A stretch of 64,000 nt of DNA, from NCBI RefSeq assembly GCF_023516595.1, contig NZ_JAMGBG010000046.1, positions 62,001-126,000 on the forward strand. The letters are read 5' to 3'. Each line of letters begins with the position of its first letter. Position 1 is the stretch's first letter. A program made the position numbers and the translations under genes. Of this stretch, positions 16,014 to 24,057 are shown in pieces. Under the pieces are notes generated by a model that was not told the DNA's origin, ran no database searches, and worked only from the letters and a program-made list of their open reading frames with translations. Source of the DNA: Streptomyces neyagawaensis. GTDB taxonomy: Bacteria > Actinomycetota > Actinomycetes > Streptomycetales > Streptomycetaceae.

Positions 16014-17479
16014 GCACCGGGGCAGGCTCCCCGGAGCGGCAGCGGCTGTTCATCGGCGGCTCCTGGCTGGAGCCCGTCGACGGGCACTACGAGGTGATCG
16101 ACCCGGCGACCGAGGAGGTCGTCGGGCTGGCGCCGGAGGCCTCCCGGGACCAGGTGCACGCGGCCGCCGCCGCGGCCCGCGAGGCCCTCGGGGCATGGTC
16201 GCGGACCTCCCCCGACGAGCGGGCCTCCGTCCTGGCCCGCACGGCGGAGCTGATCCGCGCCCGGCTCGTCCCGTACGCCGACCTCGCCGGGGCCGAGTCC
16301 GGCGCGACCACCGGCACCGCGCGGGGCATGCAGGTCGGGGTGGCCGCCGCCCGTTTCCAGCGCTACGCCCGGCCGGAACCGGCGGAGGAACCGATCGCCC
16401 CCCAGGTCAACGAGGCGGGCCCGTTCGGCCGGGCGGCCGTGATGGGCGCCGTCGCCGTACGGCAGCCGGTGGGTGTCGTCACCTGCATCACCTCGTACAA
16501 CAACCCGTGGGCCAACCCGGCGGGCAAGATCGCGCCCGCCCTCGCCATGGGCAACACCGTCGTCGTGAAACCCGCGCCCCAGGATCCCCTGTCCGTGTAC
16601 CGCATGGCGGAGGCCCTGGAGGAGGCCGGGATCCCGCCCGGCGTGGTGAACGTGGTGAGCGGCACCGGCCCGCGGGCCGGCGAGGCGGCCGTGGACTCGC
16701 CCGACGTCGACATGGTCAGCTTCACCGGCTCCACGGCGGTCGGCCGGCGCATCGCGGAGGTCTGCGGGCGCGACATGAAACGCCAGCTGATGGAACTGGG
16801 CGGCAAGGGCGCGGCGATCGTCTTCGACGACGCGGACGTGCCGTCGGCGGTGGCCGGCATCGGCACGACCTTCTCCTTCTACAGCGGACAGATCTGCACC
16901 GCGCCGACCAGGGTCCTCGCCCAGCGGGGCGTCTACGACCAGGTGGTGACGCGGCTCGCCGCGTACGCGTCGCGGTTGCCGGTCGGCGACCCCCGCGACC
17001 GGGGCACCGTCGTCGGCCCCGTGATCTCTGCGGCCCACCGCGACCGCGTCGAGTCCTACGTCGAACTGGGCCGCAAGGAGGGCGCCCGCGTGGTCACCGG
17101 CGGCGAACGCCCGCCGGCCGACCGGGGCTTCTACGTCGCCCCCACCCTCCTCGCCGACTGCACGGCCGACATGAGGGTCGTCCGCGAGGAGATCTTCGGC
17201 CCGGTCGTGGTCGTCCTCCCCTTCGACGACGAGGAGGACGCCGTGAGACTCGCCGACGCCACCGACTACGGCCTCATCGACTACGTCTGGTCCGGCGATG
17301 TGGCCCGTGCCTTCCACGTGGCCCGGCGCCTGCGCGCGGGCGGCGTCGGCGTCAACACCGTCGGCCGCAACATGGAGGCGCCGTTCGGCGGCTTCAAGAA
17401 AAGCGGAGTGGGACGCGACGTGGGCTCGTATGCCCTGCACGCCTACAGCGAACTCCAGGCGATCGTCTGGGCGGGGTGA
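16010..17479 (+). CDS. NAD(P)-dependent aldehyde dehydrogenase
   Basis: 489 residues, full length. Oxyanion Asn in 'TSYNNPWANPAGK', general base Glu262 in 'MELGGKGA', nucleophile Cys296 in 'SGQICTAPTR', cofactor loop 'SFTGSTAVGRRIAE', and C-terminal 'EEIFGPVVVV' and 'PFGGFKKSGVGRDVG'. Oxidises an aldehyde to the acid, which the acyl-CoA synthetase at the window start could activate (inference). Last gene of the 13103-17479 operon, coupled by a 4-base overlap. Confidence 0.94.
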   Translation: MSTGAGSPERQRLFIGGSWLEPVDGHYEVIDPATEEVVGLAPEASRDQVHAAAAAAREALGAWSRTSPDERASVLARTAELIRARLVPYADLAGAESGATTGTARGMQVGVAAARFQRYARPEPAEEPIAPQVNEAGPFGRAAVMGAVAVRQPVGVVTCITSYNNPWANPAGKIAPALAMGNTVVVKPAPQDPLSVYRMAEALEEAGIPPGVVNVVSGTGPRAGEAAVDSPDVDMVSFTGSTAVGRRIAEVCGRDMKRQLMELGGKGAAIVFDDADVPSAVAGIGTTFSFYSGQICTAPTRVLAQRGVYDQVVTRLAAYASRLPVGDPRDRGTVVGPVISAAHRDRVESYVELGRKEGARVVTGGERPPADRGFYVAPTLLADCTADMRVVREEIFGPVVVVLPFDDEEDAVRLADATDYGLIDYVWSGDVARAFHVARRLRAGGVGVNTVGRNMEAPFGGFKKSGVGRDVGSYALHAYSELQAIVWAG

Positions 17480-17590
17480 GGGAGAGGGGAGGGCTGGGGC
17501 GGACAGCAATCACCAGCGGGCATCTCAGCGGTCGCCGGTCGTCAACTGCGCGCTCTTCCGCCGGACTTGCCGGGCCGCAATGATGTTCGA

Positions 17591-18373
17591 ATGCAGCGAG
17601 TGTCGAAGTCATGGCGTTGGCCGGTGGGCGGGCTCGTGGTGGCCGGCGCGGGCGCCCTGTTCGTACCGATCGGCGGACTGATCTGGGTCCATCTGCTGAT
17701 CTCCCTGGGCGCGGTCGTCGTCCTCGTCCGGATGGCGAACCGGGAGGTGCCGTTCCCGGTGGCCCTGGCGCAGCTGCGTCTCGGCGGCGACGATCCGGCC
17801 GTACTGCGCGCCCGCGCCCTGTCGGCCGCCATGTCCCTGCAGAGGGGACGGCCCGACATCGCCCTGTACCGGCTGAACTCCGTCCTACCGGATCTGACCC
17901 GCGTCCTGGGCGCCGCCCACCCCGACACCCTCTCGACCCGTCTGCTGAGCCTCCAGATCCGGGGCGAGACGGGCAACCTGCCCGACCGTCTCACCGCGAT
18001 ACGCGAACTGATCGGCGAGATCACCCCCGTCCTCGGCCCCGGCCACCCCGACACCCTGGCCGCCCGGCAGTGCCTCGCGGAGTGGCTCGGCCAGGACAGC
18101 CGCACCGAGGAGGCCGAGGCGGCGTACGAGGACGTCATCGCCGCCGGCACCGAGCACCTCGGCGCCGACCACAACCTCGTGCTGATCGCCCGCAGCTCCC
18201 TCACGATCCTGCGCTACGACCGCACCGGCCCCGACAACGGGGCGGCCGTCGACGACATGGCCGCGATCGTCGCCGCGATGGAGCGCACACTGGGCGCCGC
18301 CCACCCGACCGCCGCCGGCACCCGCCGGCTCCTCACCCAGTGGCAGAACGCACAGGCGGGCAGCGGCGCGTGA
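17591..18373 (+). CDS. Membrane-anchored tetratricopeptide-like protein
   Basis: 260 residues from the ATG at 17591. Two hydrophobic segments at the N-terminus ('PVGGLVVAGAGALFVPIGGL' and 'VHLLISLGAVVVLV') anchor it; the rest is helical with kinesin-light-chain-like repeats: 'VLGAAHPDTLSTRLLSL', 'VLGPGHPDTLAARQCLAEWL', 'HLGADHNLVLIARSSL', 'TLGAAHPTAAGTRRLLTQW'. Such repeats bind partner proteins; nothing indicates the partner. A TTG at 17567 is an alternative start, and no good Shine-Dalgarno is seen. Begins 111 bases after the ALDH operon without an operator copy, so probably a separate unit. Confidence 0.75.
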   Translation: MQRVSKSWRWPVGGLVVAGAGALFVPIGGLIWVHLLISLGAVVVLVRMANREVPFPVALAQLRLGGDDPAVLRARALSAAMSLQRGRPDIALYRLNSVLPDLTRVLGAAHPDTLSTRLLSLQIRGETGNLPDRLTAIRELIGEITPVLGPGHPDTLAARQCLAEWLGQDSRTEEAEAAYEDVIAAGTEHLGADHNLVLIARSSLTILRYDRTGPDNGAAVDDMAAIVAAMERTLGAAHPTAAGTRRLLTQWQNAQAGSGA

Positions 18374-18390
18374 CGCATAGCATCCGTGTG

Positions 18391-18474
18391 CGGACCGTGG
18401 AGGGGGGCGAGGGCATGACGACGACCGGGGCGCGACCCTCCTCGTACGGACCGTGGAGGGGCGCGAGGTCATGA
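18391..18474 (+). other. Duplicated start region encoding a 19-codon upstream ORF
   Basis: The sequence around the HAD gene start (CGGACCGTGGAGGGG... ATGACGACGACC) occurs twice with a 56-base period, at 18391 and 18447. The first copy opens a 19-codon frame from ATG 18415 whose TGA (18472-18474) overlaps the ATG of the HAD gene at 18471. The arrangement would couple translation of the real gene to a leader peptide, or it may be a recent slip duplication. Confidence 0.6.
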
Positions 18475-19022
18475 CGACGACCCGGCCGCTCCTCTACCTC
18501 GACGTGGACGGGCCGCTGAATCCCTACGCGGCGAAGCCGGAGCGGCGGCCCGCCGGTTACACCACCCACCGGATGAAGCCGGACGGCTGGATCGCCCGGC
18601 ATCCGGGCCAGCCCCCGGCGGCGGTGAAGCCGCTGCGGGTCTGGCTCAACGAGGCCCACGGTCCCGAACTCCGCGCTCTGGCCGACCGCTTCGACCTGAT
18701 CTGGGCGACCACCTGGGTCGGCGAGGCCAACACGTTCATCGCCCCCGTCCTCGGCCTGCCGGAACTCCCCGTCGTGGAGTGGCCGGACGGGGAAGCGTCG
18801 CCCGGGACCGACGGTTCGGGCCTCTTCTGGAAGACCCGCCACCTCGTCGCCCACGCCGACGGCCGCCCCTTCGCCTGGGTCGACGACGAACTCGGCAGCC
18901 GGGACCGCGCCCACGTGAGCGTCCACCACAAGGCCCCCGCCCTGCTGCTGCGCATCGACCCCCGACTGGGACTGCGCGCCTCCGACTTCACCGCGCTCGC
19001 GGAGTTCGCCGACGGGATGTGA
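18471..19022 (+). CDS. HAD-like hydrolase
   Basis: 183 residues. 'LLYLDVDGPLNPY' is HAD motif I with the nucleophile and general-acid aspartates, 'WATTWVGEAN' fits motif II (Thr), and 'FAWVDDELGSRD' the C-terminal acidic motif. It belongs to the small group annotated in actinobacteria as HAD-domain hypothetical proteins, some related to RNA-repair phosphatases; the substrate is unknown. The ATG has GAGGGGCGCGAGG upstream, duplicated as noted at 18391. Confidence 0.82.
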   Translation: MTTTRPLLYLDVDGPLNPYAAKPERRPAGYTTHRMKPDGWIARHPGQPPAAVKPLRVWLNEAHGPELRALADRFDLIWATTWVGEANTFIAPVLGLPELPVVEWPDGEASPGTDGSGLFWKTRHLVAHADGRPFAWVDDELGSRDRAHVSVHHKAPALLLRIDPRLGLRASDFTALAEFADGM

Positions 19023-19058
19023 GGGGGCCGGGCGGGGCGTACGGGGCGAGCGGCGGGG

Positions 19059-19598
19059 TCACGGCATCGGGTCGACGGACGTGAGGGTGCCCCGGCCCAC
19101 CGTCAGGGACCAGCGCACGGAGCTGGAGGCGGCGGCGGAGGAGGAGGCGGGTGTGGCGGTGACCGCGATGGTGCCCGCGTCCCGCGCGTGGGAGAGGGCG
19201 GCCTCGTGACGGACGGTGCCGACGTCACCGGCCCGGCACTTCACGGGGAAGTCGACGCCGAGGGGCCGCAGTCGGATGTCGAGCCGCCCCTCGCCGAGAC
19301 AGCGCACGGCGACGATCAGGGCGTCACCGTCGCCCTTCCCCGCCCTCGGGAACTCCAGGACCCGGCTGCCGTGCGTCCCGTCCTGACGGACGAGGACCTC
19401 GCCACCGTCCAGATCCGGCGCCGTGAGGTCCACCGGCTGCGTCACCTTCGCCTGGCGCTGCCCCGACGACCGTACGGGCGGCTGGGACGCCGTGGCCTCT
19501 GACGTGGTGGTGACGGCCGACGAGCAGGCGGTGGCGGTGACGGCGAGCAGGACGGCAGCCGCCGACAGGGTGAGGGCGGAGCGGGTGCGGTGCGACAT
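19059..19598 (-). CDS. Small lipoprotein of unknown function
   Basis: 179-180 residues from the ATG at 19598. Signal peptide with lipobox 'LLAVTATACSS', then a Ser/Thr-rich linker and a compact domain ('GGEVLVRQDGTHGSRVLEF', 'IVAVRCLGEGRLDIRL', 'VKCRAGDVGTV'). Two cysteines could form a disulfide. The domain looks like a beta-sandwich accessory of actinobacterial lipoproteins. No family recognised. Convergent with the HAD gene, 36 bases apart. Confidence 0.78.
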   Translation of the reverse strand: MSHRTRSALTLSAAAVLLAVTATACSSAVTTTSEATASQPPVRSSGQRQAKVTQPVDLTAPDLDGGEVLVRQDGTHGSRVLEFPRAGKGDGDALIVAVRCLGEGRLDIRLRPLGVDFPVKCRAGDVGTVRHEAALSHARDAGTIAVTATPASSSAAASSSVRWSLTVGRGTLTSVDPMP

Positions 19599-19811
19599 GG
19601 AAACCCCCGTGAGTCCGGTCGGTCCGCGGACGGCGCAGGGCGCGGTGCGCAGCGCGCGCGGTGCGCAGTGCGTGGCCCGTGGCGCGTACGGCGGACGAGA
19701 TCGTGATCGTGACACCGGAGGGAGGGAGGGGACCAGGCTCGGGCGCGGGTTCAGAGGTTGATCTGAGGTTGGCGGGGCGGGGCCGGGGAGCCGGGCCGCG
19801 GCCCGGCCTTG

Positions 19812-20112
19812 TCAGAAGTGGACCTGCGCGCAGGCCCGCCCCCGTGACTCGATACGGCCGTCGAGGTGCTCCCAGCCCTCGGCGCGGCGTCTCTCGCCCT
19901 CCGGGCCCGGCGTGATCAGGGAGGGGCCGCCCGAGGCGGGATCGAGCGGGTACGAGGTGCTCTCCCCGCCGGGCGTCAGCCGACCGATCCGCCCCGCGTG
20001 CACCAGGGTGAACCACAGCGCGCCGTCCGCCCGGCGGTGGTCCCATAGGGCCCGTCTCGGGCCCGGAGACGACGAACTCTGTGACGGAGACGGACGTGAC
20101 GCGCTGAGACAT
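19812..20112 (-). pseudogene. Broken virginiamycin B lyase-like gene (Vgb family)
   Basis: From the ATG at 20112 (GGAAG upstream) the frame gives 'VTEFVVSGPETGPMG', the expected start of a streptogramin lyase propeller blade. The continuation 'ADGALWFTLVHAGRIGRLTP' and 'GGPSLITPGPEG' is in a different frame, so one frameshift lies near 20040. Only about two blades remain of the seven a lyase needs, and the end does not look like the family. Intact members open the ring of type B streptogramins. This copy cannot be functional as read, unless the frameshift is a sequence error, and even then it is truncated. Confidence 0.7.
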
Positions 20113-20130
20113 GGCGAGGTCTTCCTTGGT

Positions 20131-20163
20131 CGGCGGTCGGCGGTCGGCGGTCGGCGGTCGGCG
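20131..20163. repeat. 7-bp tandem repeat CGGCGGT
   Basis: Nearly five copies of CGGCGGT just upstream of the Vgb-like remnant's Shine-Dalgarno. Prone to slippage; no function seen. Confidence 0.85.
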
Positions 20164-20271
20164 AATCGGAGCCCCGGTGGCTCTGCGGGCAGCGGCCCGG
20201 CCGCCCAGGGTTTCAAAGGCGGGACGTGGTGTCGCGTGAATTCGACTCGCGCCGTGGGCAGTTGTGAGCGC

Positions 20272-20997
20272 ATGGCTGACGAGATCTTCAACGACCCGCG
20301 GCTGGCCAGGATCTACGACCCGCTCGACCCGGACCGCGGTGACCTGGACGCCTATCTGCGGCTCGTGGAGGAACTGGGCGCACGGCGGGTGCTGGACATC
20401 GGCTGCGGGACGGGCGTGTTCGCGTTGCTGCTTGCGGAGCGGGGCGTGGAGGTCGTGGCTGTCGACCCGGCGCTCGCCTCGCTGGAGGTGGCGCGGGCGA
20501 AGCCCGGCGGTGACCGGGTCCGCTGGATCCACGGTGACGCGACCGCGCTGCCGCCGCTCCGGGTCGACCTCGTCACGATGACGGCCAACGCGGCCCAGGA
20601 GATCGTCGACGCCGACGCCTGGCGGGGGACGCTCCGGGGCGCGTTCCAGGCGCTGCGGCCGGGCGGGACGTTCGTCTTCGAGACCCGCGACCCGGCCGGG
20701 CGGGCGTGGGAGAAATGGAACCGGGCGGACTCGTACGGGGTGACGAACGTGCCGGGGGTCGGCGAGGTCGAGAGCTGGGTGGATCTCATCGCCGTCGACG
20801 GTCCGCTGGTGACGTTCCGCTGGCACTACGTCTTCCGGGCGGACGGCCAGGAGCTGACCTCCGACTCCACGCTGAGGTTCCGCGAACGGGAGGAGGTGGA
20901 GGCTGACCTGACAGCGGAGGGCTACGCACTGACGGAGGTACGGGACGCCCCGGACCGCCCGGGGAGGGAGTTCGTGTTCGTCGCCTTTCGGCCGTAG
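20272..20997 (+). CDS. Class I SAM-dependent methyltransferase
   Basis: 241 residues from the ATG at 20272. Motif I 'VLDIGCGTGVFALLLAERG', acidic end of strand 2 'VVAVDPALASLEVA', motif II 'GDATALPPLRVDLVTMT' and motif III 'ALRPGGTFVFETRDPAGRAW'. The C-terminal half is beta-rich ('DLIAVDGPLVTFRWHYVF'), as in small-molecule methyltransferases. The substrate is unknown. The frame is open upstream, but that region belongs to the Vgb-like remnant on the other strand. Confidence 0.88.
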   Translation: MADEIFNDPRLARIYDPLDPDRGDLDAYLRLVEELGARRVLDIGCGTGVFALLLAERGVEVVAVDPALASLEVARAKPGGDRVRWIHGDATALPPLRVDLVTMTANAAQEIVDADAWRGTLRGAFQALRPGGTFVFETRDPAGRAWEKWNRADSYGVTNVPGVGEVESWVDLIAVDGPLVTFRWHYVFRADGQELTSDSTLRFREREEVEADLTAEGYALTEVRDAPDRPGREFVFVAFRP

Positions 20998-21172
20998 CGG
21001 GGCTGGACCACGCCTGCCTCGGCATCACCCCCTTGCCCCGACCGACACCCACCGAGCACCCTGCGCCCACCGCACGGCCGGGGCCTCTCCGCAGTCCGGG
21101 CCGCCCTCGACTCCTCCACCGCGCCGGCGATATTCGATCGCCGCTCGCCGGATCCGCTGATACCCACGTGAC

Positions 21173-21709
21173 ATGGCAGACGACGATTCCGGCGAGTTCC
21201 GGGCGGGGCAGACGGGGCTCATCGTGCGGGTCCCCGAGGCGGAGGCGGCTGTTCGGGTGTGGCGGGACCGGCTGGACCCCTCGGCTCGTGCGGGCGTCCC
21301 GGCGCATGTCACCGTGCTCTTCCCGTTCCTCGACGAGGCGCGTATCGACAGCGGTACGTGTGCGGCCGTCGCCGAGGTGATCGGGCGTCACCCGTCCTTC
21401 GAGACGCGGTTCGACCACTGCGGGCGGTTCCCCGGAATCCTGTATCTGGCCCCGCGATCGGACGAGCCCTTCCGGCGGCTCACGGAAGCGATCGCCGAAC
21501 GGTGGCCCGAGGCACCGCCGTTCGGCGGGCGGTTCGCGGAGGTGGTGCCACATCTGACCGTCGCCCAGGGGCAGGACGACGCCGTGCTGGACGGGGTCGA
21601 GGCCGATCTCCATCGGCAGTTGCCTGTCAGTGGCCGTGTGACCTCGGTCGATCTCATGGTGCACGACGGGGTGCGGTGGCAGCGGCGGGTGTGCTTCGGG
21701 CTTCGTTGA
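21173..21709 (+). CDS. 2H phosphoesterase (2'-5' RNA ligase-like)
   Basis: 178 residues with the two HxT motifs that define the 2H superfamily: 'AHVTVLFPF' and 'PHLTVAQG', at the expected spacing of about 80 residues. These enzymes cleave cyclic phosphates or 2'-5' linkages in RNA or nucleotides. The ATG lies in 'cgtgacatggc' without a strong ribosome site; the sequence just upstream looks like a short leader. Stands alone between unrelated genes. Confidence 0.85.
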   Translation: MADDDSGEFRAGQTGLIVRVPEAEAAVRVWRDRLDPSARAGVPAHVTVLFPFLDEARIDSGTCAAVAEVIGRHPSFETRFDHCGRFPGILYLAPRSDEPFRRLTEAIAERWPEAPPFGGRFAEVVPHLTVAQGQDDAVLDGVEADLHRQLPVSGRVTSVDLMVHDGVRWQRRVCFGLR

Positions 21710-21752
21710 CGACCGGGGGCGAGGCCGGAGTGGCTCGGGACGGGGCTCCGGA

Positions 21753-22148
21753 TCAGTCGTGGAGGTCGATGCGGATCGTCAGGAGGTTCGTGCCCAGGGC
21801 TCGTACCGCTGTGCTGTTCAGTTTGGGGAGGGTGCTCAGGCGGGTCCGCGGGTCGTCGGTCGGGACGAGGTGGGCCGTGCCGTGGTGCCAGCGGCCGTGG
21901 TGGCGGAGCCGTACGGACGGGTCGGCCTTGATGTTGCGGACGTACTGGGACTTCTCGCCGTACTCCGAGACCAGCCAGAACGTGTCGCCCGTGCGGCGGC
22001 CGCCGATGGGCGTGCGGCGGGGGAGGCCGGAGACTCGGCCGGTGGTCTCCAGGACCGTCTGGAACGGGACGCGGCGCAGGACCGGGTTGGCGACGTGGCG
22101 CTGGAAGGCCGTGACGACGCGTTGTTTCAGGCCGGGATCGCGGGACAT
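21753..22148 (-). CDS. Deazaflavin (F420)-dependent nitroreductase family protein (DDN-like)
   Basis: 131 residues. 'TTGRVSGLPRRTPIGGRRTG' is the family's cofactor-binding start, followed by 'FWLVSEYGEKSQYVRNIKAD' and 'VRLRHHGRWHHGTAHLVP'. Members bind F420H2 in a split beta-barrel and reduce nitro groups, quinones or fatty-acid-derived substrates. With fbiC at 31854 and the LLM enzymes it is part of this organism's F420 chemistry. Divergent from the nuclease-like gene at 22221. Confidence 0.88.
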   Translation of the reverse strand: MSRDPGLKQRVVTAFQRHVANPVLRRVPFQTVLETTGRVSGLPRRTPIGGRRTGDTFWLVSEYGEKSQYVRNIKADPSVRLRHHGRWHHGTAHLVPTDDPRTRLSTLPKLNSTAVRALGTNLLTIRIDLHD

Positions 22149-22220
22149 GGGCGTGGTTCTCCCTGTGCGGTGGAAGGAGCCGGTACGGGACAGCGGAGTG
22201 CGCGAGGCGGTGGGTGGTCG

Positions 22221-23048
22221 GTGCGGGTCGTGACGTGGAACCTGTGGTGGCGGTTCGGGCCCTGGCAGGAACGGCAGAAGGCGATCCTCGCCGTCCTGCG
22301 GGAACTGCGCCCGGATGTCGTCGGGTTGCAGGAGGTGTGGCAGCAGGGCGGCGAGAACCTGGCCGAGTGGCTCGCCGGTGAGCTGGGCCTGCACTGGGCG
22401 TGGGGCTCGTACGGCGATCCCGAGGCGTGGCAGCGGCGGATCGGGGACCCGGGCGTCGGGATCGGCAACGCCGTGCTGAGCAGGTGGCCCGTACGGGAGC
22501 AGGCGGCCATCGGGCTGCCCACCGGGGCGAACGGCAGCGGCAGGGGCGCGCTGTACACGCTGCTGGACGCGCCGGCGGCGCCCGTACCGTTCTTCACCGC
22601 CCACCTCAGCTCCGCCACCGACGCCTCGGCGCTGCGCTGCCGACAGGTCACCTCGCTCGTCGAGTTCGTCGCCCGGCACCGGGGCGAGGGCCCGTTCCCG
22701 CCCGTCGTCACCGGGGACTTCAACGCCTGGCCCGACTCCGACGAGGTCCGCCTGTTCGGTGGCTACCGGACCGCGCCCGCCGTACCGGGCCAGGTCTTCT
22801 TCGACGTGTGGGAGTACGCCGACCCCGGCGCCCCCTCGGCCACCTGGGACACGGCCAACCCGTACGTCGCCCCCACCTTCGGACCCAGCGTCCGCGTCGA
22901 CTACATCCACGTCGCCCCGCCGGGCCGGGACGGCCTCGGCCACGTACGGGCCGTGCGGCGGGCGGGCGACGCCCCGGTCGACGGCGTGTGGCCCTCCGAC
23001 CACGCGGCCGTCGTGGCCGACCTGGGAGCGGAGACACCCGCCACCTGA
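22221..23048 (+). CDS. Endonuclease/exonuclease/phosphatase (EEP) family protein
   Basis: 275 residues from a GTG at 22221. Motifs in order: 'VVTWNLWW' (Asn), 'VVGLQEVW' (metal-binding Glu), 'FFTAHLSS' (His), 'VTGDFNAWPDS' (Asp/Asn) and 'PSDHAAVVADL' (catalytic Asp-His). The DNase I-like fold hydrolyses phosphodiesters in nucleic acids, lipids or nucleotides; no export signal is seen. The frame is open upstream, but the conserved fold begins exactly at this GTG. Confidence 0.88.
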   Translation: MRVVTWNLWWRFGPWQERQKAILAVLRELRPDVVGLQEVWQQGGENLAEWLAGELGLHWAWGSYGDPEAWQRRIGDPGVGIGNAVLSRWPVREQAAIGLPTGANGSGRGALYTLLDAPAAPVPFFTAHLSSATDASALRCRQVTSLVEFVARHRGEGPFPPVVTGDFNAWPDSDEVRLFGGYRTAPAVPGQVFFDVWEYADPGAPSATWDTANPYVAPTFGPSVRVDYIHVAPPGRDGLGHVRAVRRAGDAPVDGVWPSDHAAVVADLGAETPAT

Positions 23049-23118
23049 GCCGACCCGGGGCCCGCCGGCACCTCCCGGCCCGCCTGCCCGTTCACCCGCC
23101 GACCGCACGGCCCTCGGC

Positions 23119-23934
23119 CTACGGCTTGCGGCCCAACCCCCCGTGCTGGCCGATCGGCTTCGGGGTGTCCGCGTCCTCGTCCGGGTGCCACAGCGGTACC
23201 GAGACGACGCCGGGGTCGACCAGGTCCAGGCCCTCGAAGTAGCCCTCGATCTGGTCGACGGGGCGCAGGAAGTACGGGACGGCGCCCGTCTCGTTGTAGG
23301 CGTCCTGCGCGCGCTCGTAGTCGGGGTCGGTGCCACGGGAGCCGTCGTTGATGTTGAGGAAGCTGCCGGAGGGGAGCCCGGCGAGGAGACGGCGGACGAT
23401 GTCGCGGGCCTGGTCGTAGTCGCCGACGTGGCCCAGGATGCCGCTGAGGATCAGGGCGGTGGGCTTCGACAGGTCCAGCGTCCGCGCGGCCGCCTCCAGG
23501 ATCCGCTCCGGGTCGTAGAGGCTGGCGTCGACGTACGCCGTGGCCCCCTCGGGCGCGGAGTACAGCAGCGCACGGGCGTGGGCGAGGACCATCGGGTCGT
23601 TGTCGACGTAGACGATCCGCGCCTCCGGGGCGCTGCGCTGGGCGACCTGGTGGGTGTTGTCGGCGGTGGGCAGCCCCGTGCCGACGTCCAGGAACTGCCG
23701 GACGCCCTCCACCTCCACCAGGTACCGGATGCTGCGCCGCAGATACGCCCGGCTGCTGCGGGCGATCGTCACGATGCCGGGGAACGCGCCCGCGTACGCG
23801 TCGCCCGCCGCCTCGTCCACCGGGTAGTTGTCCTTGCCGCCCAGCCAGTAGTTCCAGATCCGGGCGGAGGCGGGCACCGAAGTGTCGACCTTCTCCTTCG
23901 CCGCGGGTTCGGGCGTGGTCGCGTGATCGCTCAT
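23119..23934 (-). CDS. SAM-dependent methyltransferase, DUF574 (PF04672) family
   Basis: 271 residues from the ATG at 23934 (GGAGGAG 9 bases upstream). Family signatures: 'PASARIWNYWLGGKDNYPVD', 'FLDVGTGLPTADNTHQVA', 'VYVDNDPMVLAHARALL' and 'GYFEGLDLVDPGVV'. This group is heavily expanded in Streptomyces, and most members have no known substrate. The 'GGKDNY' motif and the 'DNDPMVLAHA' SAM site are intact, so it is likely active. Convergent with the EEP gene. Confidence 0.92.
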   Translation of the reverse strand: MSDHATTPEPAAKEKVDTSVPASARIWNYWLGGKDNYPVDEAAGDAYAGAFPGIVTIARSSRAYLRRSIRYLVEVEGVRQFLDVGTGLPTADNTHQVAQRSAPEARIVYVDNDPMVLAHARALLYSAPEGATAYVDASLYDPERILEAAARTLDLSKPTALILSGILGHVGDYDQARDIVRRLLAGLPSGSFLNINDGSRGTDPDYERAQDAYNETGAVPYFLRPVDQIEGYFEGLDLVDPGVVSVPLWHPDEDADTPKPIGQHGGLGRKP

Positions 23935-24057
23935 GGGCGCCGTTCTCCTCCACCGAGCAGGTGCGTCACACCTGCGGACGCACGGGTTGTGTCGAGCCAA
24001 ACCTACGGCCCAACACGACTGTTTCGTACGAGGGTTCCCCCTACCTCCCTGCTGCCG

